DNA from: an uncultured Eubacterium sp.
Lineage (GTDB): Bacteria; Bacillota; Clostridia; Peptostreptococcales; Anaerovoracaceae
NCBI GenBank assembly: GCA_902495595.1
Contig: CABUXV010000049.1
Span: 1-5,137, forward strand
DNA: 5,137 bases
Reading direction: 5' to 3'
Shown here: piece after piece, positions 1 to 5,137 of the stretch
How positions within the stretch are numbered: the first letter of the stretch is position 1
How the letters are laid out: the number at the start of each line of letters is the position of its first letter
The notes under the pieces: generated by a model
Database searches by the model: none
The model's input: the letters and a program-made list of their open reading frames with translations, nothing else
What the model was told of the DNA's origin: nothing
Program-made: the position numbers and the translations under genes

Positions 1-483
1 CTGAATAGCGAATCATCGGAAATGGCAGAACAAATAGCTGACGGTTATTCAAGCGCTTTGGGAAAATCTCCCGCGGAACTAAAAAACAGGATATTCAGCT
101 GTGACAATAGCGTTGAAGGCGGATATAATACCATAAATAAACTGCTGAACGAAAAAAACTTAAGCAAGGCCGTTATCGCGGCTACCGACTCTCAGGCTTT
201 TGGCATATTAAAAGCTGCAAAAGAAAACAACCTTAATATTCCTGATGATATGGCTCTTGCATGTATGACAGATTCTCCCATCTGCTCATTGGTTTCTCCG
301 CCATTAACATGTATCGCTTCTCCCTCGAAACGTTTGGGTATGGTTGCTGCAAGGCTGTTGTTCGATTCAATATCCGATAATAGTGCGGATAGTTTTGAAC
401 AACAGGATGTTATTCTTCAATCCACATTAAAAATAAGAAATTCCTGCGGAAACAAAAAAAACATATATGAATTGTACGAATAA
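1..483 (+). CDS. LacI-family-like transcriptional regulator, C-terminal ligand-binding part (5' end outside window)
   Basis: The reading frame is open from base 1 to the TAA at 481-483 and has 160 visible codons. The ATG at 22 is internal, not a credible start, because LacI-type regulators are usually about 330-340 residues and the DNA-binding helix-turn-helix half is missing on the left. The visible part resembles the C-terminal subdomain of the periplasmic-binding-protein-like sensor domain. It has an A-x-x-D-S-x-A-F-G-I-L-K-A stretch, then N-I-P-D-D-M-A-L, a T-D-S-P segment where the family usually has G-F-D-D, and S-P-P-L-T-C-I followed by L-G-M-V-A-A-R-L-L. Such domains bind a sugar, nucleoside or other small effector that changes operator binding. 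The last residues (after about codon 148) are Asn/Lys-rich. Its stop lies 18 nt before the next start, so it probably shares an operon with the oxidoreductase gene and may regulate it. The effector cannot be told from this half. A related sensor domain on another scaffold is possible but less likely. Confidence 0.78.
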   Translation: MNSESSEMAEQIADGYSSALGKSPAELKNRIFSCDNSVEGGYNTINKLLNEKNLSKAVIAATDSQAFGILKAAKENNLNIPDDMALACMTDSPICSLVSPPLTCIASPSKRLGMVAARLLFDSISDNSADSFEQQDVILQSTLKIRNSCGNKKNIYELYE

Positions 484-486
484 TGC

Positions 487-493
487 AAGGAGG
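487..493 (+). promoter_or_regulatory. Shine-Dalgarno site for the oxidoreductase gene
   Basis: AAGGAGG lies 8 nt upstream of the ATG at 502, in the 18-nt gap after the regulator's stop codon. It fixes the start of the oxidoreductase. No promoter is visible in the gap, which supports co-transcription with the upstream gene. Confidence 0.8.
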
Positions 494-501
494 CTATTAA
501 A

Positions 502-1608
502 ATGTCAATATATCTTGATGGATTAAAGATAACACATCCCATAATGGTTGCCGCCGGTCCATGGTCGCGAAATGCCGCTTCAATCCAAAAATGTATTGAT
601 AACGGAGCCTCAGCAGTTGTTACAGAAACCATAACTCTGGACGCTCACCCTACTTTGTGCCCTCACATATATATTCAGGGGAATCATCTTTTTAACACTC
701 GTCTTTTTTCAAATATTCATTTAGAGCAATGGGAACGCGAAATACAAAATATAGATAAAAAAGATTCAAAATTGATATGCAGTATCTGGGGAAGCTCTGC
801 TTCCGAAGTATCCTATTTAGCTTCAAAAGTAAACCATATAGGAGCAGACGCCATAGAATTGAGCCTTTTCTCTCCTATTGGAATGAGAAACAGCATGATA
901 GTAGATCAGGCAGAAAAAATCACGGAATTTATAGAAGCCGCAAAACGCTCCGTCGAAATACCCGTCTTTGTAAAACTGTCCTATGAAATTGGAAACAGTC
1001 CATACATTACTAATCTCATATATGATTCGGGAATACGCGCTGTAAGCGCAATTGACGGATTAAAAGGCATCATAGATATCGATATCAACAGTCACAGTGC
1101 TAAAATGCCTACATACGGAGGCTTTACAGGCGATTCTATAAGACCTATTTCTCTGGCTACTACCGCCTCTTTAAAACAAAATACATCCCTGCAGATATGC
1201 AGTGTCGGAGGAATAAGCGACTATACTCACGTACTTGAATACCTTATGCTCGGAGCAGACGCCATACAGCTGGCTTCTGTAATTCAACTGAATGGATACA
1301 AAATAATCAGGAAAATAAAAGATGATATGTTCCGTTGGTTTGAAAGCAGCGGTTTTACTTCTTTTAACGAAATACAAAATACTGCACTTTGCTCACTCAT
1401 ACCTTTTGAAGATATTAAATCCAAATCTTTAATATCCTCAGCAGAAGGTTCCCCGTGCCCAAAGGACTGCTATTTATGTGAAAACGCTTGTTTATACGAG
1501 GCGATATTAAAAAACAAAAAACTATCCATAAATGCGGATTTATGTGTAGGGTGCGGTATATGCGTAGATATATGTCCCGAAAATAAACTATCATTAAAAT
1601 GGAATTAA
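502..1608 (+). CDS. Divergent dihydroorotate/dihydropyrimidine dehydrogenase-like flavoprotein with C-terminal 2x[4Fe-4S] ferredoxin domain
   Basis: The protein has 368 residues. Residues 1 to about 290 look like an FMN-binding TIM barrel of the DHODH superfamily. The N-terminal L-D-G-L-K-I-T-H-P-I-M-V-A-A-G-P matches the family opening, K158 sits in V-F-V-K-L-S, Y205-G-G-F-T-G matches the G-G-x-S/T-G element, and V235-G-G-I-S plus G251-A-D-A-I-Q match the FMN-phosphate loops. Residues 319-358 hold two Cys motifs, C319-x3-C323-x2-C326-x3-C330 and C348-x2-C351-x2-C354-x3-C358-P, expected to carry two [4Fe-4S] clusters. The domain order resembles the PreA subunit and the C-terminal part of dihydropyrimidine dehydrogenase, in which electrons pass between ferredoxin clusters and FMN. 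Active-site residues differ: E42 stands where relatives have Lys (T-K-T/S), and S121-L-F-S124-P-I126 stands for the usual N-x-S-C-P-N/H. Ser at 124 matches the catalytic Ser of class 2 DHODH. Orotate or uracil chemistry is therefore doubtful, and pyrD or preA would be an over-call. It is a cytoplasmic redox enzyme of unknown substrate. Confidence 0.82.
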   Translation: MSIYLDGLKITHPIMVAAGPWSRNAASIQKCIDNGASAVVTETITLDAHPTLCPHIYIQGNHLFNTRLFSNIHLEQWEREIQNIDKKDSKLICSIWGSSASEVSYLASKVNHIGADAIELSLFSPIGMRNSMIVDQAEKITEFIEAAKRSVEIPVFVKLSYEIGNSPYITNLIYDSGIRAVSAIDGLKGIIDIDINSHSAKMPTYGGFTGDSIRPISLATTASLKQNTSLQICSVGGISDYTHVLEYLMLGADAIQLASVIQLNGYKIIRKIKDDMFRWFESSGFTSFNEIQNTALCSLIPFEDIKSKSLISSAEGSPCPKDCYLCENACLYEAILKNKKLSINADLCVGCGICVDICPENKLSLKWN

Positions 1609-1677
1609 ATTAACGATTTTACTATTCATATTATTCACTCCACATTTCATCAAGTATCTAAAAAGTTTGTGAACTTC

Positions 1678-1706
1678 TTTTACTTTTACCTCTTCTATGA
1701 TATAAT
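1678..1706 (+). promoter_or_regulatory. Probable extended -10 sigma-A promoter for the PBP gene
   Basis: A perfect TATAAT at 1701-1706 is preceded directly by TGA (1698-1700), giving the TGN extended -10 element. A weak -35 candidate, TTTTAC, lies at 1678-1683 with a 17-bp spacer, and the extended -10 could compensate for its poor match. Transcription would begin near 1712-1714, leaving a leader of about 25 nt before the TTG start. This indicates that the PBP gene has its own housekeeping promoter. The assignment rests on motif matching only. Confidence 0.62.
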
Positions 1707-1722
1707 TACCATGATTATTACA

Positions 1723-1729
1723 TAGGAGG
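1723..1729 (+). promoter_or_regulatory. Shine-Dalgarno site supporting the TTG start of the PBP gene
   Basis: TAGGAGG lies 8 nt upstream of the TTG at 1738. The next in-frame ATG is codon 69, inside the low-complexity head, and has no comparable site. The TTG is therefore the credible start. Confidence 0.8.
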
Positions 1730-1737
1730 AAATTATT

Positions 1738-4700
1738 TTGGCAGATAACTACAAAAACAACAACTTCAAAAATAACAGAGATGATATAGATGATTTTTTT
1801 GCACAGTTCGATCAGCCCAGTAAAAATCAGCCGCAAAGAAATACTAATAATCCAGAAAAGCGCCAGAGTTCTTCAGCATCTCCACGCCGCAGAACTTCGC
1901 CACAATCAAATCCCGGCAATACAAGAGCCTCCTCAACTAATATGAGGAGTTCCAATTCCCGCAGAAGAACAAACTCCAGATCCGCCGCTTCCGCAAAACA
2001 GGATGCTTCAGGCAAAACATACAGCGGCAATGGAAAAGGTCAACCTGTATCCGCATCAAAAAAAGGCGGAAACAACAAGGGAAAATCTACTAAACCAAAA
2101 AAACCCCAGAGCAAAGGCAAAAAGATTCTTAAATTTGCAGCCTTGATTTGTCTTGCTTTAATTATGGGCGTCGGAGTATATGTAGGTGTTGTGCTTGCCA
2201 GTGCTCCTAAAGTTGATACGGACAACATATACGACATGCTGTCTCAGCGTTCGGTTATGTATGATTCCGAAGGCAACGAAATCGAAAACCTTTATTTTTC
2301 TGACGGAAACAGAACTGTAATAAAATATGACGATATTCCCGAGGATATGGTTAATGCCGTAGTCTCCATAGAAGATAAAAAGTTCTGGAAACACCATGGT
2401 TTTAACTTTATACGAATGATGGGCGCTATAAAAGACAGCGTTTTCGGCGGCGGTCAAATCAGCGGTACGAGTACCATCTCACAGCAGCTTGCCAGAAACG
2501 TATATCTGTCGGATATAAAGAGTCAGCGTTCCTTGAGCAGGAAAATAACAGAAGCCTATTATACTGTAATACTTGAAAAGAACCTTTCAAAAGAACAGAT
2601 TATGGAAGCTTACCTTAATACAATATCTTTGGGATTCAATTCGTACGGTATACAGGCAGCATCCCAGGCATATTTTTCCAAAGATGCAAAGGATCTAACG
2701 ACGCTTGAATGTGCAGCTTTGGCGGCTCTTCCTCAGTCACCTACTTCTTTCGCACTTGTAAAAACAAGCTATGACGGGTCAACTCAGTCCAGTCTTCCTG
2801 TTATATCGAGTTCGGAAACCGTTACATATCTTTATAACGGAGAACTTTCTCAAACCAGACGTAATGCAGTTTTAAACAACATGGAAGATGAAGGATATAT
2901 AACGGCAGAAGAAAAAGACAGCGCATTAAATGAAAATCTTCAGGACCATATAAAAATAGGAGTTTCTTCAGATGCTGACGAATCGTCTTATTTTACTGAT
3001 TTTGCCATAGACCAGCTTACCGATGATATAATCGAAGAATATGGAATAAGCCGTGCAGATGCCCGCGATATGATATACACCAATGGACTAAAGATATACA
3101 CTACTATGGATTCCGACATACAAAACATAGTTGAAGAAGAATTCGCTAAAGACAGTAATTTTTCCGGAGTATCATATGTAAGACGTAATAAAAGCGGAGA
3201 TATTCTCAATGAAAGCGGGAAAATAATGCTCTACGATTACGGACATTACTTTAACGACAAAGATGAATTTACTCTCGAAAAAGACGAATACAAGATGAAC
3301 GGCGACGGCAGTATGACCATCTATGCCGGAAAACGACTCAATATCTACGATGTGGAAGTAAACGGAAGCCCTGACGTAAGCATACAGTTCAAAGGTATGT
3401 ACACTAAAGAAGGCGGTTCATTCTACTTTATAGAAAGCGGCGCACTTTCCATACCTCAGGGATACACTACGACGGACAGCGACGGAAATGCAGTGGTTTC
3501 AGCAAAATTTTTCAAGGATTATCCTCAATTCTTTGCTAAGGATGGTGACAAATACATAGTTAACAGCGATAACTATTCGCTAAAACAGAAAATAAGACAG
3601 CCGCAGGCTGCCACTGTAATCATGGAGAACTCTACAGGAGAAATAAAAGCCATGATGGGAGGCCGAGGTGCTAAAGGAAAGCAGCTGTTCAACAGGGCAA
3701 CCAGTCCGAGACAGCCCGGTTCATCTATAAAACCTATAGCAGTCTACGGTCCGGCTCTTCAGATGAGTTATGAATACTCCAAAGATAACAAGACAATGAA
3801 ACTTGACACAAGTGAAGGAAGCAACTGGGGTAAATATATAACTGCCGGCAGCGTTATAAACGACCAGCCTATTAAATACAACGGCAAATCATGGCCGAAA
3901 AACTGGTACAACGGATTTAAAGGACAGATGACCCTCAGAAAAGCTGTAGAGCAATCCGTAAATACTGCAGCAGTTAAAACATACCAGCAGATAGGTCCCG
4001 ATTATTCGGCGTCAATGCTGAAAAAATCAGGTGTAACCACTCTTGATGAAGAGGGAAAAGTAAATGACCTTAACCCTGCTGCACTCGCTTTGGGCGGTAT
4101 GACCAACGGCATATCCCCTCTTGAAATAACGGCAGCATACGCTACATTTGCCAACGGAGGCATATATAAATCACCTATTTCTTATACAAAAGTTCTCAAC
4201 TCAAGCGACGAAGTTTTATTTGAGAACACCTCAGAGGAAGAACGGGTTTATAATGAAGGTGTTGCCTGGATAATGACAGATATAATGAGAACATCTGTCA
4301 CTCAGGGTATATGCGGCGCCGCATCAATAGGTTCACAGCCTGTAGCCGGCAAAACAGGAACCACAAGTGATTCCTACGACTTATGGTTTGCAGGATTCAC
4401 ACCTCAGTATACATCGGCTATGTGGATGGGTAATGATATAAATATAGAATTAAGCGCCGGAAGTAGTGCATCCGCATCATTTTGGGCCGATATAATGCGA
4501 AAGGTCTGCGCAGACCTTCCTAGAGGCTCATTTAAATCAAAACCATCAAACGTTACTACAGTAAACGGTGAATACTACATAGAAGGAACATATTCAAAGG
4601 TTTCGATAACAAAAACAGGTGATTCCACAGAAGATGCATCATCGGCTGTATCTTCCGCAACAGAAAAAATTACTGAAGCTACAACTAAAGAACCGACCAC

Positions 4701-4758
4701 GAAACCTACGACAGAACCGACCACAAAACCTACCACGGAATCCACCACAACACCTTAA
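1738..4758 (+). CDS. Class A penicillin-binding protein, bifunctional glycosyltransferase/transpeptidase (PBP1A-like)
   Basis: This 1006-residue membrane enzyme polymerises lipid II into glycan strands and cross-links the stem peptides at the outer face of the cytoplasmic membrane. Order: residues 1-129, a disordered cytoplasmic head with an acidic start (D-D-I-D-D-F-F) and then Ser/Arg- and Lys/Gly-rich parts; 130-153, one membrane anchor; about 165-340, GT51 with E212-D-K-K-F-W-K-H-H-G, G243-T-S-T-I-S-Q-Q-L-A-R-N, R268-K-I-T-E272 and K285-E-Q-I-M-E-A-Y-L-N; a linker; about 474-618, an inserted Gly/Tyr/Asp-rich segment; about 622-925, the transpeptidase with S662-S-I-K665, S740-V-N742 and K872-T-G-T. 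Both GT51 glutamates (E212, E272) and the nucleophile S662 are present, so both activities should be intact. The tail from about 961 is Ser/Thr-rich and ends in Pro-Thr-Thr repeats. It is longer than most Gram-positive PBP1 proteins because of the head, the insert and the tail. Its own promoter and terminator suggest a single-gene transcript. The name ponA/pbpA would be plausible, but the paralogue cannot be fixed here. Confidence 0.96.
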   Translation: MADNYKNNNFKNNRDDIDDFFAQFDQPSKNQPQRNTNNPEKRQSSSASPRRRTSPQSNPGNTRASSTNMRSSNSRRRTNSRSAASAKQDASGKTYSGNGKGQPVSASKKGGNNKGKSTKPKKPQSKGKKILKFAALICLALIMGVGVYVGVVLASAPKVDTDNIYDMLSQRSVMYDSEGNEIENLYFSDGNRTVIKYDDIPEDMVNAVVSIEDKKFWKHHGFNFIRMMGAIKDSVFGGGQISGTSTISQQLARNVYLSDIKSQRSLSRKITEAYYTVILEKNLSKEQIMEAYLNTISLGFNSYGIQAASQAYFSKDAKDLTTLECAALAALPQSPTSFALVKTSYDGSTQSSLPVISSSETVTYLYNGELSQTRRNAVLNNMEDEGYITAEEKDSALNENLQDHIKIGVSSDADESSYFTDFAIDQLTDDIIEEYGISRADARDMIYTNGLKIYTTMDSDIQNIVEEEFAKDSNFSGVSYVRRNKSGDILNESGKIMLYDYGHYFNDKDEFTLEKDEYKMNGDGSMTIYAGKRLNIYDVEVNGSPDVSIQFKGMYTKEGGSFYFIESGALSIPQGYTTTDSDGNAVVSAKFFKDYPQFFAKDGDKYIVNSDNYSLKQKIRQPQAATVIMENSTGEIKAMMGGRGAKGKQLFNRATSPRQPGSSIKPIAVYGPALQMSYEYSKDNKTMKLDTSEGSNWGKYITAGSVINDQPIKYNGKSWPKNWYNGFKGQMTLRKAVEQSVNTAAVKTYQQIGPDYSASMLKKSGVTTLDEEGKVNDLNPAALALGGMTNGISPLEITAAYATFANGGIYKSPISYTKVLNSSDEVLFENTSEEERVYNEGVAWIMTDIMRTSVTQGICGAASIGSQPVAGKTGTTSDSYDLWFAGFTPQYTSAMWMGNDINIELSAGSSASASFWADIMRKVCADLPRGSFKSKPSNVTTVNGEYYIEGTYSKVSITKTGDSTEDASSAVSSATEKITEATTKEPTTKPTTEPTTKPTTESTTTP
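4690..4755 (+). repeat. 24-bp tandem repeat in the PBP 3' end (2.75 copies)
   Basis: Units run 4690-4713, 4714-4737 and a partial third at 4738-4755. Copies 1 and 2 differ at only three positions, all at third bases of codons, and copy 3 is more diverged. Each unit encodes the octapeptide E-P-T-T-K-P-T-T. The repeat forms the extracellular Thr/Pro tail of the PBP and is in frame up to the stop codon, so gain or loss of a unit would change tail length without a frameshift. Confidence 0.85.
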
Positions 4759-4771
4759 AATCCTATGATAA

Positions 4772-4812
4772 AAATCCCAAGGTTAATTAAACCTTGGGAT
4801 TTATTTTTTATT
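4772..4812 (+). terminator. Rho-independent terminator of the PBP gene, possibly bidirectional
   Basis: A perfect 13-bp stem pairs 4772-4784 with 4790-4802 around a 5-nt AATTA loop. The core arm is ATCCCAAGGTT. A T-rich tract follows (4801-4812, with six T in a row at 4804-4809). The stem begins 14 nt after the PBP stop. On the minus strand the stem is followed by a shorter T-rich tail, so it could also end spoVAE transcripts that arrive from the right. Confidence 0.93.
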
Positions 4813-4816
4813 ATCC

Positions 4817-4880
4817 CGAAAGGAAAAGTCACATCTTAAGACCGGAATACGTGCATAAAAATCTTCGATTTTTCCTTTCG
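4817..4880. repeat. 11-bp perfect inverted repeat in the convergent intergenic region
   Basis: CGAAAGGAAAA at 4817-4827 is matched by its exact reverse complement at 4870-4880, with 42 bp between the arms. In a plus-strand RNA three further pairs (one of them G-U) could extend the stem to 14 bp. Nested inside is a small hairpin, AAAAATC (4857-4863), TTC loop, GATTTTT (4867-4873), which shares bases with the right arm, so the two folds exclude each other. No good T-tract follows either fold, so neither is called a terminator. The region lies in the 3' untranslated part of spoVAE and just past the PBP terminator. Function is unknown. Confidence 0.5.
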
Positions 4881-4901
4881 CACTTTCTTTATCTTAAACA
4901 A

Positions 4902-5137
4902 TTATCTGACAGATTTAGGATTGAATATCAACGCTATAATATATCCCCATCCTATTGCAACTGTTATTCCTGCTGCAGCTGCTTTTACACCGCCGGTAAC
5001 AGCTTCAAGAAAACCTTGCTGTGCGCCTTCCATAGCGCCTTTTGCTAAATTATAGCCAAAACCCGGCAATGGAACTCTGGCTCCCGTAGCCGCTAAATTT
5101 ACCAAAGGTTCATATAGATTAAAAGCCTGAAGCAAAG
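4902..5137 (-). CDS. spoVAE: Stage V sporulation protein AE (SpoVAEb type), C-terminal part (5' end outside window)
   Basis: About 77 codons are visible, reading leftwards to a TAA at 4904-4902. The sequence N-L-Y-E-P-L-V, then A-T-G-A-R-V-P-L-P-G-F-G-Y-N-L-A-K-G-A, then L-E-A-V-T-G-G and the C-terminal hydrophobic stretch ending A-L-I-F-N-P-K-S-V-R follow the pattern I recall for SpoVAEb (G-L-Y-E-P, A-G-A-G-A-T-V-P, ending A-L-I-F-K-P-K). SpoVAC is a homologue but lacks that ending. The family is about 116 residues, so roughly 40 N-terminal residues lie beyond the right edge. The TTG at 5135-5133 is an internal Leu codon, not a start. SpoVA proteins act in the forespore/inner spore membrane to move Ca-dipicolinic acid during sporulation and germination. 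In clostridia the usual order is spoVAC-spoVAD-spoVAE, so the two partners are expected just to the right, with this gene as the last of the operon. The promoter, normally sigma-G dependent, is not in view. Confidence 0.9.
   Translation of the reverse strand, partial: LLQAFNLYEPLVNLAATGARVPLPGFGYNLAKGAMEGAQQGFLEAVTGGVKAAAAGITVAIGWGYIIALIFNPKSVR

Noticed and set aside
417..632. Minus-strand 71-codon reading frame across the regulator-oxidoreductase junction
   Set aside because: It overlaps two well-supported plus-strand genes and their ribosome binding site and shows no family resemblance.
502..1608. Naming the gene pyrD or preA
   Set aside because: Fold and domain order fit, but the changed lysine, asparagine and cysteine positions make the canonical reactions uncertain.
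1660..1679. Hairpin AAGTT (1663-1667) / AACTT (1672-1676) followed by T-rich DNA, as a terminator for the oxidoreductase gene or an operator
   Set aside because: Only five AT-rich pairs with a mismatch outside them. Too weak for a confident terminator, and nothing identifies a regulator for it.
2158..2457. Minus-strand 99-codon reading frame
   Set aside because: It lies opposite the membrane anchor and conserved GT51 motifs of the PBP. Its coding appearance comes from the opposite strand.
4690..4755. CRISPR-like or non-coding satellite repeat
   Set aside because: The repeats are directly adjacent without spacers, in frame, and differ at synonymous positions, so they are coding repeats of the PBP tail.
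4794..5048. Plus-strand 84-codon reading frame after the PBP gene
   Set aside because: It starts inside the terminator stem, has no ribosome binding site, and mostly mirrors spoVAE.
4902..5135. Complete small minus-strand gene starting at the TTG at 5135-5133
   Set aside because: The translated segment matches only the C-terminal two thirds of SpoVAEb and the family continues upstream. The TTG is an internal Leu codon at the window edge.

Overview
This AT-rich 5.1-kb window looks chromosomal and comes from a low-GC, endospore-forming member of the Clostridia. The reasons are a SpoVAE-type sporulation gene at the right edge, AGGAGG ribosome binding sites (one with a TTG start), heavy use of ATA isoleucine codons, and a class A penicillin-binding protein with a long Ser/Asn/Arg/Lys-rich cytoplasmic head and a Thr/Pro tail. 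That PBP style would fit Ruminococcaceae/Oscillospiraceae-like gut clostridia, but this lineage call is inference only.

Layout: (1) 1-483, plus strand, the C-terminal ligand-binding half of a LacI-family-like regulator, cut by the left edge. (2) 502-1608, plus strand, 18 nt downstream and probably co-transcribed, a divergent dihydroorotate/dihydropyrimidine dehydrogenase-like flavoprotein with a C-terminal double-cluster ferredoxin domain. (3) 1609-1737, a short intergenic region with an extended -10 promoter and a strong ribosome binding site. (4) 1738-4758, plus strand, a complete 1006-residue bifunctional PBP (GT51 glycosyltransferase plus transpeptidase) with all catalytic motifs present. 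(5) 4759-4901, a structured convergent intergenic region with a strong intrinsic terminator and an 11-bp inverted repeat. (6) 4902-5137, minus strand, the C-terminal part of spoVAE, cut by the right edge.

The genes form three functional units: a regulator plus redox enzyme pair of unknown substrate, a monocistronic cell-wall synthase, and the tail of a spoVA (dipicolinic acid transport) operon arriving from the right. I see no mobile element, CRISPR array, tRNA or rRNA. Nothing here is clearly a new multi-gene system. The most promising item is the oxidoreductase: it keeps the DHODH fold signature but has replaced several residues that bind flavin and substrate in characterised relatives, and it sits directly behind a small-molecule-sensing regulator.
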